Source of the DNA: Nioella sp. MMSF_3534
GTDB taxonomy: Bacteria; Pseudomonadota; Alphaproteobacteria; Rhodobacterales; Rhodobacteraceae
Assembly (NCBI RefSeq): GCF_030732985.1
Contig: NZ_JASHJX010000003.1
Span: forward strand, 1-64,000
Reading direction: 5' to 3'
Length of the DNA: 64,000 nt
The translations under genes were made by a program, and so were the position numbers. Every line of letters begins with the position of its first letter. Within the stretch, counting starts at the first letter, position 1. Below are positions 43,782 to 54,198 of this stretch, one piece after another. The notes below the pieces were generated by a model. The model was not told where the DNA came from. It saw only the letters and a program-made list of their open reading frames with translations, and ran no database searches.

Positions 43782-44173
43782 TGACATCCCGCCCGCCATA
43801 TGCCCCTGCCCGGATCTGGGTGGTGCACGGGCTCGGCTTTCTGGCCGGGCTCGGGGTGATGGCGGGTGTGTTCTGGCTGCTGCTGGCCGATTTCCTGGAC
43901 GATCAGGTGAAGACCGGGCCTCTGGTGGCCGCGATGCTGCTGGCGATTGTCGCCGGTGCGGGCATTTGGGCCGGGGCGCTGAAGCTGTGGCTTGGGCGTC
44001 GGTGGTTGCTCTTGGCGGCCGTGGCCGCTTTGGCGCTGCTGCTGGCGGGAGGTGGCATGATGGGCGCGGTGATCGGGCTTCAGACCGATCCGGCAACCTC
44101 GGGGCTGGTGGCGCTTGGCGCGTTGTTCCTGGCTGGGGGCGTGATCCTGGGCGGCATGGGAGGCGAGGCATGA
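43781..44173 (+). CDS. Small four-helix membrane protein of unknown function
   Basis: A 130-residue hydrophobic protein with four predicted helices (about 12-33, 45-65, 70-92 and 105-127) and little charge outside the N-terminus. The ATG overlaps the pccA stop by one base (TGATG); a GTG three bases upstream is an alternative. It is co-translated with pccA. No family recognised. Its position suggests a link to propionate metabolism, but nothing in the sequence shows this. Confidence 0.7.
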   Translation: MTSRPPYAPARIWVVHGLGFLAGLGVMAGVFWLLLADFLDDQVKTGPLVAAMLLAIVAGAGIWAGALKLWLGRRWLLLAAVAALALLLAGGGMMGAVIGLQTDPATSGLVALGALFLAGGVILGGMGGEA

Positions 44174-44183
44174 CCAAAACGGC

Positions 44184-44645
44184 CTATTGCGACAGCCCCA
44201 TCTCCTCGATCCGCATCGGCAGGTTGTCGATGGCGCGCATGATTTCGCGTACATCCCACGGGTTGGGCTTGCGCAAGGCGACATGCCCGTCGCGCTGGAT
44301 GATCACCATCGAAAACCCACGCGGGCGCAGTGCCTGCCGGACCGGGCTTTCGGCGTCGGGGTCGGAATCAATGACCACCACGACATCACGCTCCAGCAAA
44401 GGGCCGGGCCGTTCCAGCAGCAGGTCGATCTGGTCCTGGAAGCGGGGGTCGCGGTCGGTATCGGCAAAGACCACGATGGGCCGCGAGACCCACATGAGCT
44501 CGTCCAGCGTGATACCGCTTTCAACCGCGTCGATGACTTGCAGCACCGGCACGGCAACTTCCGCCTCAACCGGGGCGTCGGCCTGTTGTGCAACGCCCGG
44601 CAGGGCGAGCGTCAGGGCCAGCAAAAGGAACAGGACTGCGCGCAT
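44184..44645 (-). CDS. Exported DUF4174-family protein
   Basis: A 153-residue protein with signal peptide (MRAVLFLLLALTLALPGVAQ), then the DUF4174 pattern: SRPIVVFADTDRDPRFQDQIDLL, VVVVIDSDP and GFSMVIIQRDGHVALRKP, a thioredoxin-like arrangement without a CxxC. GGAGG lies 4 bases before the ATG. It is encoded opposite to pccA and the mutase, interrupting the presumed operon. Function unknown. Confidence 0.82.
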   Translation of the reverse strand: MRAVLFLLLALTLALPGVAQQADAPVEAEVAVPVLQVIDAVESGITLDELMWVSRPIVVFADTDRDPRFQDQIDLLLERPGPLLERDVVVVIDSDPDAESPVRQALRPRGFSMVIIQRDGHVALRKPNPWDVREIMRAIDNLPMRIEEMGLSQ

Positions 44646-44788
44646 GAAACCTCCGTATGTCAAAGATATAGGCGCGCGTTCCGTGAAAGCGAAGAGGCAT
44701 AACCGCATGGGCGCAAGAAAGCGTCCCTGCATGGCGCGGGGCAGGGGCGATTGCCCCCCGGCGCGGGATTGAGAAGAGGACCGAGAAG

Positions 44789-46918
44789 ATGAGCGACAAG
44801 ACCCAAGCCTGGCAGGACATGGCCGCAAAGGAACTCCGGGGCCGTGCGCTGGATGATCTGACCTGGAACACGCTGGAAGGCATCGCCGTAAAACCCCTCT
44901 ATACCGAGGAGGATACCGCCGATCTGCCGCATATGGGCAGCGTGCCGGGGCAGGAGCCGTTCACGCGCGGCGTCAAGGCCACCATGTATGCGGGCCGCCC
45001 CTGGACGATCCGGCAGTATGCGGGGTTCTCCACGGCTGAGGAGTCGAACGCCTTCTACCGCAAGGCGCTGGCTGCCGGGCAACAGGGCGTGTCGGTCGCC
45101 TTCGACCTGGCCACGCATCGCGGCTATGACAGCGACCACCCCCGCGTTGAGGGCGACGTGGGCAAGGCCGGTGTGGCCATCGACAGCGTCGAGGATATGA
45201 AGATCCTCTTCGATGGCATCCCGCTGGACAAGATTTCCGTGTCGATGACCATGAACGGCGCGGTGATCCCGATCCTCGCGAATTTCATCGTGACGGGGGA
45301 AGAACAGGGCCATGACAAGGCGTTGCTCGCAGGGACCATTCAGAACGACATTTTGAAGGAGTTCATGGTCCGCAACACCTATATCTATCCGCCTGAGCCG
45401 AGCATGCGGATCATCTCGGACATCATCGAATACACCTCGAACGAGATGCCGAAGTTCAACTCGATCTCTATCTCCGGCTACCACATGCAGGAGGCGGGCG
45501 CGAACCTGGTGCAGGAGCTGGCCTATACGCTGGCGGACGGGCGCGAATATGTGCGCGCCGCGATCAACGCGGGCATGGATGTGGACAAGTTCGCCGGGCG
45601 GCTGTCTTTCTTCTTTGCCATCGGCATGAACTTCTTCATGGAGGCCGCCAAGCTGCGCGCCGCGCGGCTCCTGTGGCACCGCATCATGGATGAATTCGGT
45701 GCGAAAAACCCCCGCTCCAAGATGCTGCGCACCCATTGCCAGACCTCTGGCGTGTCCTTGCAGGAACAGGACCCCTATAACAACGTGATCCGCACGGCGT
45801 ATGAGGCGATGGCGGCGGCGCTTGGCGGCACGCAGTCGCTGCACACAAACGCGCTCGATGAGGCGATTGCCCTGCCGACCGAGTTTAGCGCGCGGATTGC
45901 CCGCAACACCCAGCTGATCCTTCAGGAAGAAACCGGCATCACCAACGTGGTCGATCCGCTGGCGGGCTCCTACTACGTCGAGGCGCTGACGGCGGAACTG
46001 GCAGACAAGGCTTGGGCGCTGATCGAGGAAGTCGAGGAAATGGGCGGCATGACCAAGGCCGTGGCCTCCGGCATGCCCAAGCTGCGCATCGAGGAAACGG
46101 CAGCGCGCAGGCAGGCGATGATTGACCGGGGCGACGAGGTGATCGTCGGCGTGAACAAGTACCGCAAGGATCACGAAGACCCGATCGACATTCTCGACGT
46201 GGACAATGTGAAAGTCCGCGACAGCCAGATTGCCCGACTGGAGAAGATCCGTACGTCGCGCGACGAAGCCGCTTGCCAGGGCGCGCTCGATGAACTCACC
46301 CGCCGCGCCGAAGAGGGCGGCAACCTGCTGGAGGCGGCCGTCGAAGCGGCCCGCGCCCGCGCATCTGTCGGAGAAATCAGCATGGCTATGGAAAAGCAGT
46401 TCGGCCGCCACCGGGCCGAGGTCAAGACGCTGGCCGGGGTCTATGGCGCGGCCTATGAGGGCGATGAAGGCTTTGCCGCGATCCAGGCGGATGTGGAAAA
46501 ATTCGCCGAAGAGGAAGGCCGCCGCCCGCGCATGCTGGTCGTCAAGATGGGCCAGGACGGGCATGACCGGGGTGCCAAGGTCATCGCCACGGCCTTCGCC
46601 GATATCGGGTTCGATGTGGATGTCGGGCCCCTGTTCCAGACCCCGGAAGAGGCCGCGCAGGATGCCATCGACAATGACGTGCATATCATCGGCATCAGTT
46701 CCCAGGCGGCAGGGCACAAGACGCTGGCGCCCAAGCTGATCGAGGCGCTGAAGGCGGAAGGGGCCGGGGATATCATCGTCATCTGCGGCGGGGTCATCCC
46801 GCAGCAGGATTACGATTTCCTCTACAAGGCCGGGGTGAAGGCGATCTTCGGGCCGGGAACGAACATCCCCGAAGCGGCCAAGAAGATCCTCGACATCGTG
46901 CGCGAAACGCGCGGCTGA
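44789..46918 (+). CDS. scpA: Methylmalonyl-CoA mutase
   Basis: A 709-residue single-chain mutase. The N-terminal catalytic barrel contains [18 protein letters not shown] and [16 protein letters not shown] (substrate contacts). The C-terminal B12-binding domain (about 575-709) has the DxHxxG motif [13 protein letters not shown] with its axial His, and [12 protein letters not shown]. It converts (R)-methylmalonyl-CoA to succinyl-CoA with adenosylcobalamin, the last step after Pcc. AGAGGA precedes the ATG. The epimerase and a MeaB-type chaperone are not in the window. Confidence 0.96.
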   Translation: MSDKTQAWQDMAAKELRGRALDDLTWNTLEGIAVKPLYTEEDTADLPHMGSVPGQEPFTRGVKATMYAGRPWTIRQYAGFSTAEESNAFYRKALAAGQQGVSVAFDLATHRGYDSDHPRVEGDVGKAGVAIDSVEDMKILFDGIPLDKISVSMTMNGAVIPILANFIVTGEEQGHDKALLAGTIQNDILKEFMVRNTYIYPPEPSMRIISDIIEYTSNEMPKFNSISISGYHMQEAGANLVQELAYTLADGREYVRAAINAGMDVDKFAGRLSFFFAIGMNFFMEAAKLRAARLLWHRIMDEFGAKNPRSKMLRTHCQTSGVSLQEQDPYNNVIRTAYEAMAAALGGTQSLHTNALDEAIALPTEFSARIARNTQLILQEETGITNVVDPLAGSYYVEALTAELADKAWALIEEVEEMGGMTKAVASGMPKLRIEETAARRQAMIDRGDEVIVGVNKYRKDHEDPIDILDVDNVKVRDSQIARLEKIRTSRDEAACQGALDELTRRAEEGGNLLEAAVEAARARASVGEISMAMEKQFGRHRAEVKTLAGVYGAAYEGDEGFAAIQADVEKFAEEEGRRPRMLVVKMGQDGHDRGAKVIATAFADIGFDVDVGPLFQTPEEAAQDAIDNDVHIIGISSQAAGHKTLAPKLIEALKAEGAGDIIVICGGVIPQQDYDFLYKAGVKAIFGPGTNIPEAAKKILDIVRETRG

Positions 46919-46941
46919 TCCCTGAAACGAGACACTGAAAG

Positions 46942-46966
46942 GCCCCGTCCAAGGCGGGGTCTTTTT
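46942..46966 (+). terminator. Rho-independent terminator of the mutase gene
   Basis: Stem CCCCG/CGGGG, extended to GGCCCCG/CGGGGTC with one mismatch (about 46941-46960), then T5. Confidence 0.8.
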
Positions 46967-47153
46967 CCATGGGTACCCTTCTGCCAGCGGGGGCGGACCG
47001 GCCGGGGCACCCGTGACACGCAGCGCCCGAGGCTCAGCCAATCTCTCGCGTTCGTGCCATGATCAGCGAATTTGCCAGCTTCGGCTTGAAAACCCCGCCC
47101 GTCAGGGGCAGCTTGGGACAACTGACCGCCGTTCCTGGAAGGATGATCGCCCC

Positions 47154-48272
47154 ATGGCCCTGCCCGTGAAACAGCAAGCGACCTATTGGGGAATCGCGGC
47201 GGCTGTCTTTCTGTTGCTCATGTGGTTTCTGGGGCAGGTGCTGTTGCCCTTCGTGGTGGGCGGGGCGATTGCCTATTGCCTCGATCCGCTGGCCGACCGG
47301 CTGGAAGATCGCGGCTTTTCAAGGGCCTGGGCAACGGTTGTGATCTTTGCCTTCTCGGTCTTGCTGTTCCTTCTGGCGCTGCTTCTGGTGCTGCCGATGC
47401 TGATCGGGCAGGTGATCGCCCTCGTGCAGGCCGCGCCCGAGCTTTACGAAACCGTGCGCGATGTGCTGGTGGAGCGGTTCCCGACGCTGATTCAGGAAGA
47501 CAGTGCCGCGCGCCAGACCATCGCCGACGTGCTGGCCTCGGCCCGCAGCCAGATCGGCACCGTCGTCTCCTCGGTCCTGTCCTCGGCAGGCGCGGCCATC
47601 AACAGCGTCGTGGTTCTGGTGATCGCGCCGGTGGTGGCCTTCTACCTGCTGCTCGACTGGGACCGGATGATTGCTGGCATCGACGACCTGCTGCCCCGCG
47701 ATCATGCGCCGGTGATCCGGCAATTGGCGTCCGAGATTGACCGGACGCTGGCCAGTTTCGTGCGCGGTCAGGGGACGGTGTGCCTGATCCTCGGCATCTT
47801 CTACGCCATCGCTTTGATGTCCGTGGGGCTGAACTTTGGCCTGATTGTCGGGCTGATCGCCGGGGCGCTGACCTTCATTCCTTACGTGGGCGCTTTGGTG
47901 GGCGGTGTGCTGGCCATCGGCCTCGCCCTGTTTCAGTACTGGGGGTACAGCGAAGTGGTGGATGGCGAGACCGTGCGCCACGCCACCGACTGGCTGCGGA
48001 TCGGCATCGTCGCGGTGATCTTCGCCATAGGTCAGGTGGCAGAGGGCAATGTGCTGACCCCCAACCTTGTTGGCAGCTCGGTCGGGTTGCACCCGGTCTG
48101 GCTGCTTTTCGCGCTTGCCGCGTTCGGGTCCATCTTCGGCTTCGTCGGCATGCTGGTCGCGGTGCCCGTTGCCGCGATGATCGGGGTTCTGGTGCGCTAC
48201 GGCATGGCGCAGTATCGAGAGGGGCGGCTTTACAAAGGTCTTGAAGGCCGCGCCGAAGACGACGACATGTAA
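47154..48272 (+). CDS. AI-2E/PerM-family permease
   Basis: A 372-residue inner-membrane protein with the family layout: N-terminal helices (about 12-75), a cytosolic or periplasmic segment (about 75-155), then C-terminal helices including LIVGLIAGALTFIPYVGALVGG and GSSVGLHPVWLLFALAAFGSIFG. The family covers quorum-signal exporters and Na+/H+ antiporters, so the substrate is open. It lies 3 bp upstream of hdaA, the usual alphaproteobacterial arrangement with this gene before hda. The ATG at 47154 follows GGAAGGA at a long spacing. Confidence 0.88.
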   Translation: MALPVKQQATYWGIAAAVFLLLMWFLGQVLLPFVVGGAIAYCLDPLADRLEDRGFSRAWATVVIFAFSVLLFLLALLLVLPMLIGQVIALVQAAPELYETVRDVLVERFPTLIQEDSAARQTIADVLASARSQIGTVVSSVLSSAGAAINSVVVLVIAPVVAFYLLLDWDRMIAGIDDLLPRDHAPVIRQLASEIDRTLASFVRGQGTVCLILGIFYAIALMSVGLNFGLIVGLIAGALTFIPYVGALVGGVLAIGLALFQYWGYSEVVDGETVRHATDWLRIGIVAVIFAIGQVAEGNVLTPNLVGSSVGLHPVWLLFALAAFGSIFGFVGMLVAVPVAAMIGVLVRYGMAQYREGRLYKGLEGRAEDDDM

Positions 48273-48275
48273 GCC

Positions 48276-48944
48276 ATGGCCGAACAGCTTCTTCTTGACC
48301 TTCCCGTGCGCACCGCCCTCGGGCGCGATGAATTCTATGTGTCCGATGCCAATGCCGCTGCCGTGGCCGGAATCGAAGCGTGGGAGAGCTGGCCGCATGG
48401 CAAAATGGTGCTGGTCGGGCCGGAGGCGTCGGGCAAAACCCATCTGGCGCATGTCTGGGCCGCAATGACGGGCGCGAGAGTGATCGACGCCGGGGCGCTG
48501 GCAGACCTGTCGCCCGAGCATGTTGGCACCGCGCTTGTGGTCGAGGATGCCGAAAGGATCACCGAAAACGCCGCCGAAACCGCGCTCTTTCACCTGCACA
48601 ACGCGGTGCTCGGACAGGGCGGGCGGCTGTTGCTGACGGCACGGACGGACCCCGCGCGGTGGCCCGTCACCCTGCCGGACCTGAAAAGCCGCATGCAGCA
48701 GGCAGGCGTGCTGAAACTGCAAGGCCCCGACGATGCGCTGCTCTCTGCGGTCATGGTCAAGCTTGCGGCGGACCGTCAGCTTGCGCTCGGCCCCGAGCTG
48801 ATATCCTATGCGGTTCTGCGGATGGAGCGGTCCTTCGTTGCGGCCCGACAGCTGGTCGAGGCCATCGACGCCCGCGCCCTGCGCGACAAGACGCGACCCA
48901 CGAAGCCCATGATTGCCACGCTTCTCGCGGAGTTGGCGGAATGA
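48276..48944 (+). CDS. hdaA: HdaA, DnaA-related regulator of replication initiation
   Basis: A 222-residue AAA+ protein related to DnaA domain III but without the DNA-binding domain. Its start carries a clamp-binding-like QLLLDLP segment, the Walker A is [11 protein letters not shown], and VVEDAERI is the Walker B region. HdaA binds the sliding clamp and stimulates DnaA-ATP hydrolysis, limiting re-initiation. Gene order with PerM upstream and ppk downstream matches other alphaproteobacteria. Confidence 0.9.
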   Translation: MAEQLLLDLPVRTALGRDEFYVSDANAAAVAGIEAWESWPHGKMVLVGPEASGKTHLAHVWAAMTGARVIDAGALADLSPEHVGTALVVEDAERITENAAETALFHLHNAVLGQGGRLLLTARTDPARWPVTLPDLKSRMQQAGVLKLQGPDDALLSAVMVKLAADRQLALGPELISYAVLRMERSFVAARQLVEAIDARALRDKTRPTKPMIATLLAELAE

Positions 48945-48984
48945 GTGTCACGCGGGTGTCACACCTCAAGCCTATGGCAGCCAC

Positions 48985-51159
48985 ATGATCAACGCCGATT
49001 TCCTGCACGAACCCATCCCCGCCCCGGTCGACCTGCCCGAAGCGCAGCGCAGCGGACCGCAGCGGTTTTTCAACCGTGAACTCAGCTGGCTGGCCTTCAA
49101 CTGGCGGGTGCTGGAAGAGGCGGAAAACCCCCGCGTACCGCTGCTGGAACGGGTGCGTTTCGTGTCGATCTCGGCGGCCAACCTGGACGAGTTCTACACG
49201 GTCCGTGTCGCGGGCCTGCGCGAGCTTGCGAATGAGGGCAACACGACGCCTTCCGATGATGGGCGATCCCCGACGGAACAGCTGCGCCTGATCAATGCGG
49301 ATGCGCGCAAGCTGATGCAGTCTCAGCAGGCGGCGTGGAATGCGCTGAAATCCGAGATGGAGGCGGAGAAGATCACCGTCGTGACGCGCTCGGCCCTCAA
49401 ATCCGCCGATAAGACCGCGCTTGACGATATCTTCCTGTCCAACGTCTTCCCGGTCCTGTCGCCGCTCGCCATCGACCCGGCCCATCCCTTCCCCTTCATC
49501 CCGAATGAAGGTGTGTCTTTGGCCCTGCAGATGAAGAGGGAACGCGACGGGCGCCCCTTGCAGGCGCTGTTGCCGATCCCCGGCCAGATCGACCGCTTCG
49601 TGCGCCTGCCCGCGCCGGAAGGTGCCGCGCGGTTCCTGCCGTTGGAGGAATTGCTGTTGCTGAAGATCGGCACGCTGTTCCCCGGCTACAAGCTGACCGG
49701 ATCGTGCATGTTCCGGGTGCTGCGCGACAGCGATCTGGAAGTGGAGGAAGAGGCCGAAGACCTCGTGCGCGAGTTCGAGACCGCGCTGAAGCGTCGCCGC
49801 CGTGGCCATGTGGTGCGCCTGCAGGTGTCCGCCGGGGCACCACCCGCGCTGAAAGAGGAAATCTGTGAGCAGCTTGGCGTTATCGGCGACGAGGTGGTCG
49901 AGGTGCGCGGCATGATCGGCCTCGCGCGGCTCAAGGAGCTGGTACTTGATGAGCGACCCGATCTGCTTTGGCCCAGCTTCACCCCGCGGGTGCCCGAACG
50001 GGTGCAGGACCATGAGGGCGACATGTTCTCGGCCATCCGGCAAAAGGACATGCTGCTGCACCACCCCTATGAAACCTTCGACATGGTGATCCGGTTCCTG
50101 GCGCAGGCGGCGCGTGATCCCAACGTGGTGGCGATCAAGCAGACGCTTTACCGGACGTCCAACGAGTCCCCCATCGTCGATGCGCTGTGCGAAGCGGCGG
50201 AGAACGGCAAATCTGTCACCGCATTGGTGGAGCTGAAAGCCCGCTTCGACGAGGCCGCCAATATCCGCCAGTCGCGCAAGCTGGAACGGGCAGGCGCGCA
50301 TGTGGTCTATGGCTTCATCAACTACAAGACCCACGCCAAGATCAGCGCCGTTGTCCGGCGTGAAGGCGACCGGCTGGTGACCTATACCCATTTCGGGACC
50401 GGGAATTACCACCCGATCACCGCGCGGATCTATACGGACCTGAGCCTCTTTACCTGTGACGACGCGCTTGGCCGCGATGCAACCAAGGTGTTCAACTATG
50501 TGGGCGGCTATGCGGAACCCGAGAAGCTGGACAATCTGCGCATCTCGCCGCTTAATCTCAAATCGACGATCATCGATAACCTGAAGGCCGAAGCGGACCA
50601 TGCCCGCGGGGGCAAACCGGCAATGGTCTGGGCCAAGATGAACAGCCTGATCGAGCCTGATGTGATCGACGCGCTTTATGAGGCCAGCCAGGCGGGGGTG
50701 AAGATCGACCTTGTGATCCGGGGCATCTGCGGGTTGCGTCCGGGTGTGAAGGGGCTGTCGGAAAACATCCGCGTGAAATCGGTCGTGGGCCGGTTCCTGG
50801 AACACAGCCGGATCGTCTGTTTCGGCAATGGTCATGGACTGCCCGCCAAGAAGGCGCGGGTCTATATCAGTTCCGCCGACTGGATGGGGCGCAACCTCAA
50901 CCGCCGGGTGGAAACGCTGGTGGAATGCACCAACCCCACGGTGAAAGCGCAGATCGTCAGCCAGATCATGGCGGCGAACCTGGCGGATGTGGCGCAAAGC
51001 TGGGTCTTGCAGGCAGATGGCAGTTTCGTGCGCCCTGACCTCGATCAGATCGACAAGCCCTTTTCCTGCCACCGGTTTTTCATGCAGAATCCGTCGCTTT
51101 CGGGACGCGGATCGGCGGGGGCGGCGGATGTGCCTGAATTGACGCATTCGCATGATTGA
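48985..51159 (+). CDS. ppk1: Polyphosphate kinase PPK1
   Basis: A 724-residue enzyme. [17 protein letters not shown] marks the N-terminal domain, [13 protein letters not shown] follows, [18 protein letters not shown] carries a catalytic His region, and [16 protein letters not shown] the second phosphatidyltransferase-like motif. It polymerises phosphate from ATP into polyphosphate. The ATG at 48985 gives the family-like N-terminus; the frame is open to 48913. It precedes the ppx gene and follows hdaA by 40 bp, suggesting one transcript. Confidence 0.95.
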   Translation: MINADFLHEPIPAPVDLPEAQRSGPQRFFNRELSWLAFNWRVLEEAENPRVPLLERVRFVSISAANLDEFYTVRVAGLRELANEGNTTPSDDGRSPTEQLRLINADARKLMQSQQAAWNALKSEMEAEKITVVTRSALKSADKTALDDIFLSNVFPVLSPLAIDPAHPFPFIPNEGVSLALQMKRERDGRPLQALLPIPGQIDRFVRLPAPEGAARFLPLEELLLLKIGTLFPGYKLTGSCMFRVLRDSDLEVEEEAEDLVREFETALKRRRRGHVVRLQVSAGAPPALKEEICEQLGVIGDEVVEVRGMIGLARLKELVLDERPDLLWPSFTPRVPERVQDHEGDMFSAIRQKDMLLHHPYETFDMVIRFLAQAARDPNVVAIKQTLYRTSNESPIVDALCEAAENGKSVTALVELKARFDEAANIRQSRKLERAGAHVVYGFINYKTHAKISAVVRREGDRLVTYTHFGTGNYHPITARIYTDLSLFTCDDALGRDATKVFNYVGGYAEPEKLDNLRISPLNLKSTIIDNLKAEADHARGGKPAMVWAKMNSLIEPDVIDALYEASQAGVKIDLVIRGICGLRPGVKGLSENIRVKSVVGRFLEHSRIVCFGNGHGLPAKKARVYISSADWMGRNLNRRVETLVECTNPTVKAQIVSQIMAANLADVAQSWVLQADGSFVRPDLDQIDKPFSCHRFFMQNPSLSGRGSAGAADVPELTHSHD

Positions 51160-51191
51160 CCAAAGCGCTTTTCCCGTGCCATGACCAAGCC

Positions 51192-52769
51192 ATGATGGGA
51201 CAAGCCGAATTGGCGGATCCGCGTATCGCAGGGTCCGGAACGGTGGCCGACGGGGGGCTTTTCGGGACGCCACTTTTCCAGGATCCGCACGCGCGGAACC
51301 TGGCGCGTGTGGGCGTGATCGACATTGGCTCGAACTCGGTCAGGATGGTGGTGTTTGACGGCGCGGCGCGCTCACCTGCCTATTTTTACAACGAGAAAAT
51401 CCTCTGTGGCCTTGGGGCGGGCTTTGCCCAGACAGGGCGACTGTCGGAAACGGGCCGGCCCCGCGCATTGGCGGCGTTGAAACGCTTCGCGGCACTGGCC
51501 AAAGGGATGAACGTGACCTCACTGGTCACCGTCGCCACCGCCGCGATGCGAGAGGCCGAGGACGGCCCCGAGTTCAAGGCCGAGGCGGAACGTGAAACCG
51601 GCCTGACCATTCACGTGATCGACGGGCAGGAAGAGGCGCGGCTGTCCGCTCAGGGGGTGCTGCTTGGCTGGCCCGGCGCGTTCGGCATGATTTGCGATAT
51701 CGGCGGTTCCTCCATGGAACTGGCGGAACTGCTTGGCGACGGGCAGGTCGGGGTGCGCGAAACCTCTGATCTGGGTCCGCTGAAGTTGCAGGGGATCAAG
51801 GGCGGCAAGAAGGCGATCAAGGCCCATATCAAGGATCGCATTGCCGTGCTGAGGGAACAGTTCACGGAACCAGCGGGGCGCCTCTTCCTTGTGGGCGGGT
51901 CGTGGCGGGCGATTGCCCGGATCGACATGGAGCGTCAGGGCTATCCGCTGAAGGTGCTGCATGAATACCGGATGTCGCGCAAGGATATCCGCGCCACGAT
52001 TGCCTATATCCAGAAGGCGGATATGGAAGACCTGCGCGCCCGTACCGGCACCAGTGCCGAACGGATGGCGCTTGTGCCGCTGGCCTCGCTGGTGCTGAAA
52101 GAGCTGGTGCGCAGCTTCAAGCCCGATGAGGTGGCAATCTCGTCTTACGGTATCCGTGAAGGGCTGCTTTACGAGCAGATGTCGGACGAACAGCGCCAGC
52201 GTGATCCGCTGATCGAAGCCGCCTATCAGATGGAACTCGCCAATGCCCGGATGCCCGGTTTCGGACGGGCGCTCTACCGCTTCATTGAGCCGCTCTTCGG
52301 CAGTATTCGTCCCGAGATGAAACGCGTGATGCGGGCGGCGTGCCTGTTGCATGACGTCAGCTGGCGGGCGCATCCCGACTACCGCGCCGAGGTCTGTTTC
52401 GACAATGCCACGCGCGCCAACCTGGGCGGCCTGACCCATGAGGAACGGGTCTATCTGGGTCTTGCATTGCTGCACCGCTACAAGTCCAGCCGCAAGGACA
52501 CCGGCTTTGATCCCTTGCTGGAGCTGTTGACAGAGAAGCAGGTCCAACAGGCCGAGATCATGGGCCGCGCCATGCGGTTCGGGGCGATGTTCACGCTGGA
52601 AAAGCCATTGGATCACGGCAAGCTCAAGCTCTACCCGAAAAAGGGCATTCTGGAGCTGACCCTGAAGACCGATACCGCCCGCGATCTCTTCGGTGAAGTG
52701 GCGCAGGCCCGGTTCAAGGCGCTTGCGGCTGCCATCGGGGCCGAGCCGGTGGTGAAGGGGCTGCGGTAA
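51192..52769 (+). CDS. ppx: Exopolyphosphatase, Ppx/GppA family
   Basis: A 525-residue actin-fold phosphatase. The N-terminal VGVIDIGSNSVRMVVFDG and CDIGGSSMELAEL are the family ATP/phosphate motifs. The C-terminal helical half has the HD-like CLLHDVSWRAHPDYR. It degrades polyphosphate or converts pppGpp. The pairing with ppk1 supports polyphosphate turnover. The first in-frame ATG is 51192; an earlier TTG at 51156 overlaps the ppk1 stop. Confidence 0.92.
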   Translation: MMGQAELADPRIAGSGTVADGGLFGTPLFQDPHARNLARVGVIDIGSNSVRMVVFDGAARSPAYFYNEKILCGLGAGFAQTGRLSETGRPRALAALKRFAALAKGMNVTSLVTVATAAMREAEDGPEFKAEAERETGLTIHVIDGQEEARLSAQGVLLGWPGAFGMICDIGGSSMELAELLGDGQVGVRETSDLGPLKLQGIKGGKKAIKAHIKDRIAVLREQFTEPAGRLFLVGGSWRAIARIDMERQGYPLKVLHEYRMSRKDIRATIAYIQKADMEDLRARTGTSAERMALVPLASLVLKELVRSFKPDEVAISSYGIREGLLYEQMSDEQRQRDPLIEAAYQMELANARMPGFGRALYRFIEPLFGSIRPEMKRVMRAACLLHDVSWRAHPDYRAEVCFDNATRANLGGLTHEERVYLGLALLHRYKSSRKDTGFDPLLELLTEKQVQQAEIMGRAMRFGAMFTLEKPLDHGKLKLYPKKGILELTLKTDTARDLFGEVAQARFKALAAAIGAEPVVKGLR

Positions 52770-52837
52770 GACAATGTTCACCCTGCATGGTCAGGCGTAC
52801 CGGTCATGATGTAAATCGTCCTGTGGTTGTGCTAGGG

Positions 52838-52866
52838 TCGGGTCACTTTTATTAGTTCTGACCCGA
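52838..52866. promoter_or_regulatory. Inverted repeat before the methyltransferase gene
   Basis: Perfect 8-bp arms TCGGGTCA/TGACCCGA (52838-52845 and 52859-52866) with a 13-base spacer, next to the GAGGTG ribosome site. It may be an operator or an RNA hairpin that limits ribosome access. Confidence 0.45.
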
Positions 52867-52874
52867 GGTGACAC

Positions 52875-53681
52875 ATGTCAGACCCATATTCAGACTTGGG
52901 ATCACAGAATAAAAAGGTTCAGGCACAGATCGCAGATGCCTTGGACTCCCGCTGTCTCGACCCCAGCCAGGTTGCCATCCGTGCAGCCTATCTGAGCGGG
53001 CTACAGCTTCCCGCTGATGCATTGGCGGTAGAGTTCGGCTCTGGAACGGGCCATGTCACCAAGGATCTGCTGACCATGGCCGGGGCGGCCAGGGCAGTTG
53101 GAATCGAGCCTTCTCCGATCCTTGCACAGCGCGCCATTGAAAGATTTTCCGATGATGACCGTTTAAGCTTCGAGATTGGCGATGCGAAACGGACCGGGCT
53201 TCCGACGGGGTCGGTTGACCTCGTCCTGATGCACACGCTTCTGTGTCACGTCCCAGGTCCGGAAGATGTCCTGAAAGAAGCTTTCCGTGTACTGAAACCC
53301 GGGGGTGTTTTGGCAATCTGCGATGGAGACTACGACACGGCCACCGCCCAGATTGCCGATTTCGATCCGCTTGATCAGCTTGTCCGCTTCATGATCAACC
53401 AGAATGTCACGAACCTCTGGATCATGCGTCAGATCGGCGGAATGCTGACTGAATGCGGTTTCAACATGGGTGCGCGTCAGGGGCATGGCTATGTCGCTGA
53501 TGGCGATGCGGCCTATTTCATGACCGTCATTGCACGCGGGGCAGAACGTATGGTGGAGACCGGGTTGCTGCTCTCCGAGACCGCTGAGGCGCTGAAGGCT
53601 GAAGCCGTGGCGCGCCTCAAAGAGAACCGTTTCTTCGGCTTCATGTCCTATGTCAGCCAGATCGCGACAAAGCCCGTCTAG
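52875..53681 (+). CDS. Class I SAM-dependent methyltransferase
   Basis: A 268-residue protein. Motif I is AVEFGSGTGHVTKDLL (about 55-70); the acidic ribose contact is GIEPSP, and motif post-I/II is SVDLVLMHTLLCHVPGPEDVLKE with RVLKPGGVLAICDGD. This is the UbiE/MenG-like layout that acts on small molecules. The substrate is unknown. Only GAGGTG precedes the start, inside a strong inverted repeat. It is convergent with the DUF3052-like gene. Confidence 0.88.
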   Translation: MSDPYSDLGSQNKKVQAQIADALDSRCLDPSQVAIRAAYLSGLQLPADALAVEFGSGTGHVTKDLLTMAGAARAVGIEPSPILAQRAIERFSDDDRLSFEIGDAKRTGLPTGSVDLVLMHTLLCHVPGPEDVLKEAFRVLKPGGVLAICDGDYDTATAQIADFDPLDQLVRFMINQNVTNLWIMRQIGGMLTECGFNMGARQGHGYVADGDAAYFMTVIARGAERMVETGLLLSETAEALKAEAVARLKENRFFGFMSYVSQIATKPV

Positions 53682-53690
53682 TGTGGTGCC

Positions 53691-54107
53691 TCACACCCTG
53701 CGGCGCAGGAATTTCAGGGCCGACCAGTCCTGATCCACGGCGCAGACCTTCACATCGACCCATCCCGTCGGCAACATCACCTCGCGCAACCCGTCTTCAG
53801 TGAGGTCCCTGAACAGGGGCGAGGATTTCTTGGGCCAGCTGATCCAGAGCATCCCCTTCTCCGCCACCAGATCGAGCGCGGCGGGGCCCTGTGCATCCAG
53901 CGTTTCACGGTCGGAACAGAACAGGAGGACAATATCGGCCTTGTCCGGCGCACATAGCCTCTTAACTCCCTCGGCCCCGGTCAGCAGATCATCCAGATGC
54001 GCGGGCGGGTTCAGGGCGAGGTAGCTTAGCCCGGGTTTCAGGCCGAGCTTCTGATAAAGCGGTTTCCCGGAATAGCCTGTCGCTTTGCTCTTCGGATTGC
54101 GGGGCAT
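53691..54107 (-). CDS. DUF3052-like protein
   Basis: A 138-residue protein. It opens YSGKPLYQKLGLKPGLSYLALNPP, continues with ADIVLLFCSDRETLDAQGPAAL and ends LKFLRRRV, matching the DUF3052 family of small proteins of unknown function. No signal peptide or membrane helix. Convergent with the methyltransferase gene (9 bp apart), so their transcripts may overlap. Confidence 0.8.
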   Translation of the reverse strand: MPRNPKSKATGYSGKPLYQKLGLKPGLSYLALNPPAHLDDLLTGAEGVKRLCAPDKADIVLLFCSDRETLDAQGPAALDLVAEKGMLWISWPKKSSPLFRDLTEDGLREVMLPTGWVDVKVCAVDQDWSALKFLRRRV

Positions 54108-54198
54108 GGGGACACTCCTGCCGTTTAGTTCACTCTCTTACAAACGCGACACAGATGCGCGCGTGCCGTTTGTCCTTAAAACCATCGGTCGACATGGC

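Noticed and set aside
41289-44177. 962-residue minus-strand frame
   Set aside because: Lies opposite pccA and the small lipoprotein gene; biased GC-rich shadow with no motifs. The plus-strand genes are unmistakable.
44660-47041. 793-residue minus-strand frame
   Set aside because: Antisense of methylmalonyl-CoA mutase; no family motif.
48757-51273. 838-residue minus-strand frame
   Set aside because: Antisense of polyphosphate kinase; composition typical of a shadow.
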